Assembly (NCBI GenBank): GCA_947624745.1
Contig: CANQLR010000005.1
Span: forward strand, 27,802 to 91,801
Reading direction: 5' to 3'
DNA length: 64,000 nucleotides
Origin: an uncultured Clostridia bacterium
Lineage (GTDB): Bacteria > Bacillota > Clostridia > Oscillospirales > Ruminococcaceae
A model generated the notes under the pieces. It was not told the DNA's origin. It saw nothing but the letters and a program-made list of their open reading frames with translations, and made no database searches. Below, in pieces: positions 49,801 through 58,885 of this stretch. Each line of letters begins with the position of its first letter. Within the stretch, counting starts at the first letter, position 1. The position numbers and the translations under genes were made by a program.

Positions 49801-49981
49801 ACCAGACGCGCAGAAGGCAGAGGTCAGATGACAGAGCCGCGAGGAACAACTTTGGTGCAATGTTAAGCCCCCTCCCACCGGGAGGGGGCAAGTGCAAAGC
49901 GGCAAGTCTGCTCAATGGGCGGAGGGGGTGGGGCTAAATATAGCATGAGCGAAGCGAATACCTTATGGCAGCTAATGCAGG
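49801..49981 (+). repeat. Composite-repeat core C3/D3
   Basis: Nearly identical to 48123-48303: CAGAAGGCAGAGGTCAGATGACAGAGCCGCGAGGAACAACTTTGGTGCAATGTTAAGCCCCCTCCCACCGGGAGGGGGC ... GTGGGGCTAAATATAGCATGAGCGAAGCGAATACCTTATGGCAGCTAATGCAG. Confidence 0.85.
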
Positions 49982-50019
49982 GCTATATATCGAAATCGGA
50001 AAAAACGCTGAAAGCAGGA

Positions 50020-50170
50020 GGCGAAGCCCTAAGCACGCTACCGCGTGCTTCCCGCCGTTGTACCCTTTTAATGGGCTGCATAATGCCAAACTCCCTGCCT
50101 TTTAAACAGTAACCGCTATCCTCCCCAACGGCGGACAACGCCCACTCCGTGGGCGTTGGGGCTTCGCCCC
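50020..50170 (+). repeat. Type B paired-hairpin repeat, copy B4
   Basis: GGCGAAGCCC-TAAGCACGCTACCGCGTGCTT-CCCGCCG ... CGGCGGACAA-CGCCCACTCCGTGGGCG-TTGGGGCTTCGCCCC, 151 bp. Confidence 0.8.
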
Positions 50171-50226
50171 CCGGGCGGACGCAAAAAAGCAGGCTTCCTC
50201 GCCTGCTTTCTGCATATAGGAGTTTT

Positions 50227-50751
50227 TCACCCTTTTAATGCTTTCCAATCTTCCCTTGTTATAGCATAAACATATAAAACGCGATTTATTTCGTCATGAT
50301 ATTCTTTGACTTTTTTCATTCCGATTGCGCTTGCGGTAGAATACGATGCAACATTTGTATATTTCATATAAGAGTACAAACGATCATATTCCGTATTTTC
50401 AAACGCCCAATCTCTGACTGCTCTTGCGGCCTCGCTTCCGAATCCGTTTCTCCAATAATTTTTATGAATACGGTACCCTATTTCCGGAAGTAGATCACCG
50501 TCAATATTCTGAATTGTAATTCCGCAGTCGCCTATCATCTTGCCCGTTTCCTTTAGAACAACCGCCCAGAGGCCGAATCCGTATTTGTCATAATTTTCAA
50601 TGTTCCATTGGATCCACCCTCTGACCGCTTTTTCGTCATAGGGCTTGGGATAATGTTCCATAGTTTCCTTATCGGAAAGGATCTCATATAAAGTATCAAA
50701 ATCTTCAAAATTGTATTCTCTTAATATTAGTCTTTTTGTTTCTGTTATCAT
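50227..50751 (-). CDS. GNAT family N-acetyltransferase (RimJ/RimL-like)
   Basis: TKRLILREYNFEDFDTLYEIL; IGDCGITIQNIDGDLLPEIGYRIHKNYWRNGFGSEAARAV. Confidence 0.9.
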   Translation of the reverse strand: MITETKRLILREYNFEDFDTLYEILSDKETMEHYPKPYDEKAVRGWIQWNIENYDKYGFGLWAVVLKETGKMIGDCGITIQNIDGDLLPEIGYRIHKNYWRNGFGSEAARAVRDWAFENTEYDRLYSYMKYTNVASYSTASAIGMKKVKEYHDEINRVLYVYAITREDWKALKG

Positions 50752-50826
50752 TTTTCACTCCGAATTCAGATTTACCTTCACACCGCCGCGCACCATATCG
50801 CCTGCCTCTGCAAAACGCCCCCTCCC

Positions 50827-51387
50827 CTACCGGCGGTAGTTGATTTTCCAAAGCTTATCAAGGGTCCTGAGCGACAGGCTCATGCACTCGATCTCGGCGA
50901 CGTCGGAAATGCTGAAAGTCTCGTCGACCTTTTCGTAGCCGAACTCATCGACGCAGCGAAGGGTCGCCGTATCGCCGTCGATAGAGGTCACATAGCCGTC
51001 GGCGAACTCGAGATCCTCGCCCAGAAAGCGAAGCGTGACCGCAGTGTGGTCGCGCAGGGCGATCTTAAGGATACTTTTCACCTGCTCGCGCGGGTCGATA
51101 ACGTCCTTAAGCATTTCGTACTCGCCGCGAGGGGTTATTTTTTCCATTTTCTCGATGTATTTCGCGGCATACGCGGGGTCAAGGTTTATTCCGGCGATCT
51201 CGTCGGTGAGGCGGGCGCCGATCCCGTCGAAGCGGCCGTCAGGCGAGATGTGATAGCTCGAAATATACTCCTCCGAGGCGCAGAGAATGAGCCCGTAGTA
51301 GAACGCGTCGCAGCCCTCGTCGTCATAGATGCAGACAGGCGCGCCGATTGCCGCGATATAGTTAAGATAGTTTATCAGCTCGTTCAT
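50827..51387 (-). CDS. Hypothetical protein with possible duplicated small beta-rich domain
   Basis: Start set at MNELINYLNYIAAIGAPVCIYDDEG; two similar halves by eye. Confidence 0.65.
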   Translation of the reverse strand: MNELINYLNYIAAIGAPVCIYDDEGCDAFYYGLILCASEEYISSYHISPDGRFDGIGARLTDEIAGINLDPAYAAKYIEKMEKITPRGEYEMLKDVIDPREQVKSILKIALRDHTAVTLRFLGEDLEFADGYVTSIDGDTATLRCVDEFGYEKVDETFSISDVAEIECMSLSLRTLDKLWKINYRR

Positions 51388-51389
51388 TT

Positions 51390-51953
51390 TTACGCCTCCC
51401 ATGCCGCGATAAAGCTCGTTCTTTCGGTCTCGGGGTCGAAACGCCGTGGTGCCTTATCGCTCCCGTATAAATTATATGCGATCGGGCCCGACCCGGTCTG
51501 CCTGACAAAAACCGTGTGCAGACTTAAGGATCTCGGGTTGAAAAATGACATTATGCAGGTCGATTTTGCGGCCTCGTCGAAGCGAAGGCGCTTGGTTTTT
51601 ATGCCGAAGCGGCGGAGAACCCTGCCTATTGAATAGGGATTGCCGCCGAAAAAGCCGAGCGGCCAGAGGGTCAGCGCGCCGCAGAAAAGAAAGCTTCGCC
51701 TGACAGCAGAGTATGCGATGCCTCGCCCCGAAAGGTTAAGCGCGTTATATACCGCCACCGTCTCGCAGGCGGTGAGATCTGCCAGGGCGAGCCAGTTTTT
51801 CCGGCCTTTTAAGCTCCCCTGCCCGAAGATCGGCGGCTGTGGGGTCAAAAGCGCAGTCGCCCTGCCGAAGAATATCCCCATGGCGAAAAGGACGAGGCTT
51901 AAGGCCCATTGAAGGCGGAGAAGCGCCTTTATTACGGTCTGTGCGGCGGACAA
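51390..51953 (-). CDS. Hypothetical protein with possible papain/C39-like Cys...His signature
   Basis: ADLTACETVAVYNALNLSG ... HTVFVRQTGSGPIAYNLYGSD; start uncertain. Confidence 0.6.
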   Translation of the reverse strand: MSAAQTVIKALLRLQWALSLVLFAMGIFFGRATALLTPQPPIFGQGSLKGRKNWLALADLTACETVAVYNALNLSGRGIAYSAVRRSFLFCGALTLWPLGFFGGNPYSIGRVLRRFGIKTKRLRFDEAAKSTCIMSFFNPRSLSLHTVFVRQTGSGPIAYNLYGSDKAPRRFDPETERTSFIAAWEA

Positions 51954-51957
51954 TTCA

Positions 51958-53040
51958 TCACCCCGCGCTTTCGGCGTAGTTTTTGAAGCAGATGTTCAAG
52001 TCGACGTTGCCGCTGATCCCCGGAACCCTGCCGTCGGAGCAGTACTGCCACATCGTCCACCGATACGGCAGACCCGGGAGGTCGTTATAGTCGGCGTACC
52101 AGATGTCGTAGGCCGCCAGCCTCGCGAGGTCGTACTTGAACACCGCGGTTTTTTTGTTGGTGTAGATTATCGGTTCATATCCCTCGGCCTCGAGCCTTTG
52201 GGCGAAAACGAGGAAGTTGTTGGTCAGGTCCGTCGGCTCGATATACGCAGTCCGCGCCCTGTCGCCGTCCGGGTCGTTCACAATCTCCCAATCGTAGGCG
52301 ACCGGGAAGGTGATGTCGTAGCCGTCCAGAAGGTCGATGAGAAACTCCGCTTCCTCGACCGCCTCCTCCTCGGTAAGAGCCTGCGAGAAGAAGTATACCC
52401 CGACGTCGAGGCCCGCGTCGAGCGCTCCCCCGATATTTTTTCGGAAATTCGCGTCCTCTGCAACAAGACCTGTGACGTAGCCGCGGTTGCCGGCGCGCAT
52501 CATCACAAAATCAAAACCGGCGGCGCGCACCGACTCCCAATCGATATCACCCTGATAGACCGAAACGTCGATACCCGCGATATACTGCTCGGGACCGATA
52601 TAGCTCATATAGCCGGTCTCGGGGTCCTTGGCGAAGCCCTCGGTGAGGTATGTATTTCTCGGGACGCTCGAAAGCACCGGGACCCATATCGGGCCGTAGC
52701 TAGAATCGTTCAGGAGGATCATCTCGTCGGAGAGTCTGCGCTCGTAATCGACGGACGGGTCCAAGATCATGAACTCGGGGACCTCGACGATCTTTTCCTT
52801 TTCGACCTCGATGACCTCGGGGACGACCTTTCCCTGCTCGCGGCTCCAGCCGACCGCGCAGATTATCACGCCGACAGATAAAAGTATCACCGCCGCACCC
52901 ATTATCGCGACGGCGGCGAAAAGCGCGCGAGTCACCGATCTTTCGCGGCCGCGTTTGGCCTGCTCGGTGCGCTGCGAAAGCGCCGCAAGCGCGTCGTAGA
53001 CCTGCGCCGCGCTCCTCTCGGGGGCCTGTAGGTTTTCCAT
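51958..53040 (-). CDS. Membrane-anchored GH25 family lysozyme-like protein
   Basis: IAGIDVSVYQGDIDWESVRAAGFDFVMMRAGNRGYVTG; FPVAYDWEIV; N-terminal TM; start set at MENLQAPERS. Confidence 0.9.
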   Translation of the reverse strand: MENLQAPERSAAQVYDALAALSQRTEQAKRGRERSVTRALFAAVAIMGAAVILLSVGVIICAVGWSREQGKVVPEVIEVEKEKIVEVPEFMILDPSVDYERRLSDEMILLNDSSYGPIWVPVLSSVPRNTYLTEGFAKDPETGYMSYIGPEQYIAGIDVSVYQGDIDWESVRAAGFDFVMMRAGNRGYVTGLVAEDANFRKNIGGALDAGLDVGVYFFSQALTEEEAVEEAEFLIDLLDGYDITFPVAYDWEIVNDPDGDRARTAYIEPTDLTNNFLVFAQRLEAEGYEPIIYTNKKTAVFKYDLARLAAYDIWYADYNDLPGLPYRWTMWQYCSDGRVPGISGNVDLNICFKNYAESAG

Positions 53041-53128
53041 GGTACCACTCCTTTCAGACTGATTATAACATATTTCGGGGAAAATGTAAAGCGGGAAATT
53101 GAGGGGGGTTAGCTTTGTGCAGGAAACC

Positions 53129-53222
53129 GGGGGCGAAGCCCCGAGGCGCCCGAAGGGCGCCGAGCCGTCCCCGCTTGCGGGGACGGCGGTGCGGCAGCGA
53201 AGCTGCTGCCCGGGGCTTCGCC
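53129..53222. repeat. Type A multi-hairpin repeat, copy A5
   Basis: GGGGGCGAAGCCCC-GAGGCGCCCGAAGGGCGCC-...GTCCCCGCTTGCGGGGAC-GGCGGTGCGGCAGCGAAGCTGCTGCC-CGGGGCTTCGCC. Confidence 0.8.
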
Positions 53223-53248
53223 GCACGGGGTCTGCACCTTGGTGCTGA

Positions 53249-53404
53249 GGCGAAGCCCTAATTGCGCCATTCGGCGCAATTCCCGCCGCGTGACGATTAT
53301 TATAATTTCGCAGAAAGCCAAATTTTCTGCCAAACCTAAAGACAGTGCAAAATTGTCGGCGCGGCGGACAACGCTCGTTTCACGAGCGTTGGGGCTTCGC
53401 CCCC
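53249..53404 (+). repeat. Type B paired-hairpin repeat, copy B5
   Basis: GGCGAAGCCC-TAATTGCGCCATTCGGCGCAATT-CCCGCCGCG ... GCGGCGGACAA-CGCTCGTTTCACGAGCG-TTGGGGCTTCGCCCC. Confidence 0.8.
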
Positions 53405-53514
53405 CGGTTGCCTGCACAAAGAGAGCCCCTTTTCTGGTGGTAGAGGGTTTATCACTGCCTAACAGAGCTTCCCCAAAGCTCTGATTTCCGACTTCTGCTT
53501 TCTGCGCTTCTGAC

Positions 53515-53588
53515 GGGGCGAAGCCCCCGAGCCACTCGTGGCCGGGGGCCGGGAGCCTTCGGCTCCCGGCCGCGCGGGGCTTCGCCCC
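53515..53588. repeat. Shortened GGGGCGAAGCCCC-closed hairpin repeat, copy A6
   Basis: GGGGCGAAGCCCC ... GGCCGGGAGCCTTCGGCTCCCGGCC ... GGGGCTTCGCCCC. Confidence 0.7.
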
Positions 53589-53683
53589 CTCCCAAAAATT
53601 TTCTCCCGCCTGTTGCTTTTTCCCCGAAAATGTAGTATGATATTCATAACAGTCACAGGCAACCATGACCAAGGAGGTAATTT

Positions 53684-54553
53684 ATGAGACCGAAGGTATA
53701 TTTCACCGAAAAAATAAGCCCCGAGGCGGTGCTTGAAATGTTCGGCAGGCTCGGGGTGACGCTGCCCGGAAGGGTCGCGATCAAAGTGCACTCGGGCGAG
53801 GTCGGCAACCAGAACTTTCTGCGCCCGCAGTTTTGGAAGCCGGTGGTAGATCACGTCGGCGGGAAGGTCGTCGAGTGCAACACCGCCTACGACGGCCAGC
53901 GCAATACAACCGAAAAGCACCTTAAAGCCATCAAAAAGCACGGCTGGAACGATTATTTCGACTTCGACCTTATGGACGCCGAGGGACCCGACCTCGTTCT
54001 GGACATTCCCGAGGGGAAGGTCATCAAGAAGAATTTCGTCGGGAAAAATCTCAAAAATTACGACTCGATGCTCGTGCTCTCGCATTTCAAGGGTCACCCG
54101 ATGGGCGGTTACGGCGGGGCGCTCAAGCAGCTGTCGATAGGCGTGGCGTCGAGCTTCGGCAAGGCGTATATCCACGGCTCGGGCGACACAGAGCACAATA
54201 TCTGGGCCGCTCCTCACGACGCTTTTTTGGAGTCGATGGCGGACGCAGCCTCGTCGGTGATCAGGTTCTTTGACCAAAAGATCGCCTACGTCAACGTCAT
54301 GGCGAATATGTCGGTCGACTGCGACTGCTGCGACGTCGCCGAGGACCCCTGCATGAAGGATATCGGCATTCTGACCTCGCTCGACCCGGTCGCCATAGAT
54401 CAGGCCTGCCTCGACCTCGTTTACGCAGCCAAGGACGACCCCGGTCAGAAGCATTTTTTGCAGCGCGTGGAGTCCCGCAACGGCGTGCATACCATCGAAG
54501 CCGCCGCAGCCCTCGGCCTCGGTTCGAGAGAGTATGAGATGATAAAGATATGA
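53684..54553 (+). CDS. DUF362-domain protein
   Basis: MRPKVYFTEKISPEAVLEMFGRLG...KVHSGEVGNQNFLRPQFWKPVVDHVGGKVVECNTAYDG. Confidence 0.85.
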   Translation: MRPKVYFTEKISPEAVLEMFGRLGVTLPGRVAIKVHSGEVGNQNFLRPQFWKPVVDHVGGKVVECNTAYDGQRNTTEKHLKAIKKHGWNDYFDFDLMDAEGPDLVLDIPEGKVIKKNFVGKNLKNYDSMLVLSHFKGHPMGGYGGALKQLSIGVASSFGKAYIHGSGDTEHNIWAAPHDAFLESMADAASSVIRFFDQKIAYVNVMANMSVDCDCCDVAEDPCMKDIGILTSLDPVAIDQACLDLVYAAKDDPGQKHFLQRVESRNGVHTIEAAAALGLGSREYEMIKI

Positions 54554-54619
54554 CAAGCCCCCCGGCGAGCCTTTTATGACCCGCCGGGGATATCTTATAC
54601 ATTATACATTATTATATAA

Positions 54620-55744
54620 TCAGCCTGCCAGCTCCATGACCTCATAGGCGGCTTCCTTGAGCTTAAGGTCGCTGTCGATGAGCATGGGGTAGTTTTTATG
54701 GCCGTTATTGAGCCAGCTCACGCCGTCGTGAAGACCCCACATGATCACGCTGTCAAGATAGCCCTCGTCGGAAAGCTCCTTTAAGACGGTGAAGGTGTCG
54801 GTATAGGTCTTGTTGAATTCCTTGATGAAGTCCTTGGTGAGCTTTACGTCCTCGGCGGGCTGGTTCCAGCCGTAGCAGTTTACGTCGAGCTCGGTGACCT
54901 CGAAGATCAGGTCGGGCTTTATCTCGCGAAGTCTCCCTAAGATCTCAAAGCACTTTCTCAGCTGGTCGGGATCCTGTCCCTTGCCGATGTGCATCTGGAA
55001 GCCTATGCCGTCTATCGGGACGTCCTCCGAAAGCATCTGCTTGACGGCGGTATACATTCTTATCGCCTTGTCCTCGGAGGCTTCGATGCTGTAGTCGTTT
55101 ATCATCAGCCTTGCGTCGGGGTCGGCCTCGCGGGCGGCGCGGAAGGCCTCCTCGATGAAGTCGTACTTGTCGCCGTCGCCGTCATAGTCCCCCACGAGCC
55201 TCGACCACTCGGAGAAGCGGAGCTGTCCGTCGTCGCCGATGACCTCGTTCACGACGTCCCACGACTTTACTCTGCCCTTATAGCGCGTCACCACCGTGGT
55301 GATGTGGTCTCTCATGCGCTGCAGGACAAGCTCGGCCGAGGCGTCGCCGTTTCCGTCCTTGAAGAACCAGTTCGGGACCTGAGAATGCCAGACAAGGGTA
55401 TGCCCGCGCGGGGTGATGTCGTGCTCCTCGCAGAAGTCGACGAACATATCGAACTTGTCGAAGTAGTATCTGTCCTCCTCGGGGTGAATGCTCTCCGGCT
55501 TGGATTCGTTCTCCAAAACAAGGGTGTTGAACTGCTTCACGATGGTCTTGCAGTTGTTGCTGTTCGGGTCCTCGATGTCCCATGTATTTATCGCCGCGCC
55601 GACCCTGAAATCGTCGCTGAAGGCGTCCTTAAGGGAGGGAGCGTCCTCCCCGTATGCGTACTGCGTTTTGACGCCGCAGCCCGAAAGGGCGATGCAAAGA
55701 GCCGCCGCGACGGCGAATATCCTCAAAAGCTTATTCATCTTCAT
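54620..55744 (-). CDS. GH10 endo-1,4-beta-xylanase, lipoprotein
   Basis: Lipobox LCIALSGCG; FRVGAAINTWDI; RGHTLVWHSQVPNWF; SWDVVNEVIGDDG; FEVTELDVNC. Confidence 0.94.
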   Translation of the reverse strand: MKMNKLLRIFAVAAALCIALSGCGVKTQYAYGEDAPSLKDAFSDDFRVGAAINTWDIEDPNSNNCKTIVKQFNTLVLENESKPESIHPEEDRYYFDKFDMFVDFCEEHDITPRGHTLVWHSQVPNWFFKDGNGDASAELVLQRMRDHITTVVTRYKGRVKSWDVVNEVIGDDGQLRFSEWSRLVGDYDGDGDKYDFIEEAFRAAREADPDARLMINDYSIEASEDKAIRMYTAVKQMLSEDVPIDGIGFQMHIGKGQDPDQLRKCFEILGRLREIKPDLIFEVTELDVNCYGWNQPAEDVKLTKDFIKEFNKTYTDTFTVLKELSDEGYLDSVIMWGLHDGVSWLNNGHKNYPMLIDSDLKLKEAAYEVMELAG

Positions 55745-56609
55745 CCTCCTTCGCCTCCTCGGCGTTGCGCCTTTGGAGCGCCTGCATCTGCTTGCGGTAC
55801 TGCAGCGGGCTTATGCCGGTAATGATCTTGAACTGGCGGCAGAAGTGCTCTATCGACTGATAACCGCAGAGCTGCGCTATCTTCTGCGAGGAGTAGACCG
55901 AGCTCGCGAGGTATTCCTTGGCGAGGTCGACCCTGCGGTTCAGGACGTCCTGCATACAGCTCACGCCGAACTGCTTTTTATAGATGCTCTGCAAATAGCC
56001 GACCGAGATGTGCACCCTCTCCGACATCTCCTTGACCGTCCACTGATAGTCGGGCCGGGTCTGGATATCGTAGCGAAGGTTTATCAGCTCGCGCTGCTGC
56101 TCGCTCATCGAGGAATCCTCCACCGACTCGGCGACCTTCATGAGCATCAGTCTCATCAGAAGCGCCATCGACTGCTGGCTGTAGGCAAAGTTGTAGAAAA
56201 ATTCCTTCTCCAAAACTTTGAAGAGGTTCCCCATGCTGTCGGCGTCGATGAGCTGTATCGGCCGGCCGAGAGGGATATTCAGCTTCGAGATGAAGTCCTC
56301 GTCGGTATAGAAGCGGACGTAGTAGTTTGCGTAAGGCACGCCCACCGCCTCATAGCTCGCCGGGGCGTAGGGCGGGAAAAGAAGAACAGTGTCCTCCCCT
56401 ACCCTGACGTCCTCCCTCACCGTCTCGCCGTTTTCCGTCGTGTTGACGTGAATGAGAGCCGGCGATTTGGTCTGGACAAGCAGCCACCAATCGTGTGTTC
56501 CGTCGAAATAAACAAAGTCGGGCTCGTGCACGGAATTGAGCCATACGAAGTTTATGTCAACCATTTCATTTTCCTCCCCTTCTGAAAAAATTTTTAAAAA
56601 GGCCTGCAA
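55731..56609 (-). CDS. AraC-family transcriptional regulator
   Basis: C-terminal double HTH: SVGYLQSIYKKQFGVSCMQDVLNRRVDLAKEYLASSVYSSQKIAQLCGYQSIEHFCRQFKIITGISPLQYRK. Confidence 0.93.
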   Translation of the reverse strand: MQAFLKIFSEGEENEMVDINFVWLNSVHEPDFVYFDGTHDWWLLVQTKSPALIHVNTTENGETVREDVRVGEDTVLLFPPYAPASYEAVGVPYANYYVRFYTDEDFISKLNIPLGRPIQLIDADSMGNLFKVLEKEFFYNFAYSQQSMALLMRLMLMKVAESVEDSSMSEQQRELINLRYDIQTRPDYQWTVKEMSERVHISVGYLQSIYKKQFGVSCMQDVLNRRVDLAKEYLASSVYSSQKIAQLCGYQSIEHFCRQFKIITGISPLQYRKQMQALQRRNAEEAKEDEDE

Positions 56610-56753
56610 AGTGCCTTAAGTACTATATTTATAATGAACCTTTTTTAACCGTTTGTCAAGTGGTTTTACAGATTAAAATTACGATTTATCAATTTTGGCT
56701 AAAACCTTGCGGCGTTCACCGCGTTTTTGTATATATTTTCTTGCATTTTCCTA

Positions 56754-56782
56754 TTGCTTTTTTTGTTTATGTATGTTATAAT
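56754..56782 (+). promoter_or_regulatory. Promoter of cohesin-domain gene
   Basis: TTGCTT (56754-56759), 17 nt, TATAAT (56777-56782). Confidence 0.6.
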
Positions 56783-56854
56783 TAGACTGTATTGTTGCGA
56801 AATTTTCGGAATTTGGCATTTATTACCGATTATCAGCGGAAGGACAGTTAAATT

Positions 56855-57892
56855 ATGTTAAGAAAAATTGCAGCCGTTTTTGCGGCCATATTACTTGTGA
56901 TGACATCGATGGCGCTGCCGGTGAACGCCGTAGACCCGGCGAAGGTGACCCTCACCCAGACGAGCTTTGCCGACGTGGGAGAGACCTTCAACGTCTCAAT
57001 AGGACTTTCGGACAACCCCGGCGTACGCTCGTTGAGCCTTACGGTGAGATATTCCTTCTCGGACGTCAGCCTTGAGGGAGTGACCGACGGAGGGCTCATC
57101 GGAGGCTTCTACTCGACCCCGATTGGAAGCAACACCGTTCAGCTGGTATGGACCGGCAGCGGGAGCGACGTGAGCGATAACGGCACCCTCGCGACCCTGA
57201 CCTTCAAGGTACTGCAGATTCCAGAGAACGGGAGCATGATCTATCTGAACGCCATCGCGCATTCCGGAAACGGCGTGTCGATAACGGTCGACGGCGACAC
57301 CTCGCTTTTGTACTTCGGCTCGGCCTTAAATCAGACCGTGCCCGACCCCGCGGCAGACCCGAACGCTCCGGCGGAAAATCCCGAGACGGAAAGCGTTGAG
57401 GGGGACGTGAGCGAGGCGGAAAACGTTGTCGAGGACGTCAGCGAGGACCCGACCCCGCTCGAAACGGAGCCGCCCGAGACCGAGGCTCCCCCGACCACCA
57501 CTACCGTGACCACGAGGCGGCCCGCTACCACGACCACCCACACCACCCCGAGGCCGGAGACCACTCCCGAGCCGACCACCGAGGCTCCCCCGACCACGAC
57601 CGAGCCGACCACCGAGGAGACCCTGCCCGAGACCACTCCCGAGATGACTACTGAGGCTATGCCGGAGACCATGCCCGAGATCACCACAGAGGAGATGCAC
57701 TACTATACCGAGGGCGAAACTCAGGCGCCGGTGTTCTTCACGACAAAGGACGAGAGGAACTTCTCGGAGGTATATAACGACGGCGTGAACAACAAGTCCG
57801 CGAACCGCGGCACAATGCTTTTGGCGCTCATCGCGCTGGCGCTTACAGGCGTTGTGGTCGTCGCGATAGAGATCTACAGAAGAAAAGAATGA
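56855..57892 (+). CDS. Cohesin-domain surface protein with Thr/Pro/Glu-rich linker and C-terminal TM
   Basis: Signal peptide; VTLTQTSFADVGETFNVSIGLSDNPGVRSLSLTVRYSFSDVSLEGV; long TTEAPPTTTEPTTEE linker; ALIALALTGVVVVAIEIYRRKE. Confidence 0.8.
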   Translation: MLRKIAAVFAAILLVMTSMALPVNAVDPAKVTLTQTSFADVGETFNVSIGLSDNPGVRSLSLTVRYSFSDVSLEGVTDGGLIGGFYSTPIGSNTVQLVWTGSGSDVSDNGTLATLTFKVLQIPENGSMIYLNAIAHSGNGVSITVDGDTSLLYFGSALNQTVPDPAADPNAPAENPETESVEGDVSEAENVVEDVSEDPTPLETEPPETEAPPTTTTVTTRRPATTTTHTTPRPETTPEPTTEAPPTTTEPTTEETLPETTPEMTTEAMPETMPEITTEEMHYYTEGETQAPVFFTTKDERNFSEVYNDGVNNKSANRGTMLLALIALALTGVVVVAIEIYRRKE

Positions 57893-57973
57893 CCGACAGC
57901 GGGGCTTTTCCCTCGGGGCCGAGAGCCCGCAGAGGAGCGCCCCGCGAATCATATAAAAATACGGAGGTTTATC

Positions 57974-58876
57974 ATGAGCAAGATATTCAACAAAAAAGTC
58001 ATTATCACGGTACTCGTCGTTTTGCTTATCATCGTTGTTGCGGCGAGCTGCGTCACCATCGTTCAGCCGGGACACACCGGGGTCGTCGTGACCCTCGGAC
58101 GTGTCGACGAGAACGTTTTGCAGGAGGGACTGCACCTTAAAATACCCTTTATCCAGTCGGTCGTGATGATAGATAACCGCATCACCAAGCTTGAGGTCGA
58201 TACCGAGGCGTTTTCGAGCGACCTCCAGACCGTCGACACGAGGCTCGCCATCAACTACCGCGTTGACACCTCGAAGTCCTACAGCATCTATAAAAACATC
58301 GGCGCGGGATATGAGGGAGTGCTCGTCGAGCCTGCTGTAAACGAGGTCTTAAAGGCCATTGTCGCGCAGTATTCCGCCGAGGAGAGCGTCACCAACCGCA
58401 CGCTCATATCGACAGGGCTCGTAGAGGGGCTGAACGAAAAGCTCAACGACATCGGGCTCTATGTCACCGACGTAAACATCATCAACTTTGAGTTCTCCGA
58501 GGCGTATATCACCGCCATCGAGGAGAAGCAGGTCGCGCAGCAGGAGCTTTTAAAGGCAGAGACCGAGAAGCAGACGAAGATCACCAACGCGGAAGCCGAG
58601 GCGGAGGCCATGAAGGTCCGGGCCGAGGGCGAGGCGGAGGCTCTTAAGATCACCGCGCAGGCCGAGGCCGAGGCCAACGCCACCATCGCGGACTCGATCA
58701 CGAAGGACCTCATAGAGTACCACAAGATAGAAAAGTGGGACGGCAAGCTGCCGGTCGTTTCGGGCGGCTCGGGGACGTTTGTCGACGTCAGCGGGATAGT
58801 CGGCGAGGAAAACGCAGAAGTTGAGGTATCCGCTCCCGCGTATAGCGCGCCGGTAAATTACGGAGCGGCGGAGTAA
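57974..58876 (+). CDS. SPFH/prohibitin-family membrane protein (HflC-like)
   Basis: N-terminal TM; VQPGHTGVVVTLGRVDENVLQEGLHLKIPFIQSV; Ala/Glu-rich coiled coil. Confidence 0.92.
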   Translation: MSKIFNKKVIITVLVVLLIIVVAASCVTIVQPGHTGVVVTLGRVDENVLQEGLHLKIPFIQSVVMIDNRITKLEVDTEAFSSDLQTVDTRLAINYRVDTSKSYSIYKNIGAGYEGVLVEPAVNEVLKAIVAQYSAEESVTNRTLISTGLVEGLNEKLNDIGLYVTDVNIINFEFSEAYITAIEEKQVAQQELLKAETEKQTKITNAEAEAEAMKVRAEGEAEALKITAQAEAEANATIADSITKDLIEYHKIEKWDGKLPVVSGGSGTFVDVSGIVGEENAEVEVSAPAYSAPVNYGAAE

Positions 58877-58885
58877 GGCAGGAAT

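Noticed and set aside
49476-49937. Several 80-109 aa ORFs over 49.5-49.9 kb
   Set aside because: Overlap the hairpin cassette and terminator-like repeats; similar peptides at 47.9-48.2 kb only because the DNA repeat is shared
37741-53588. Possibility that the hairpin repeats are a CRISPR array
   Set aside because: Copies are kilobases apart, lack regular short repeat-spacer spacing, and no cas genes are present in the window
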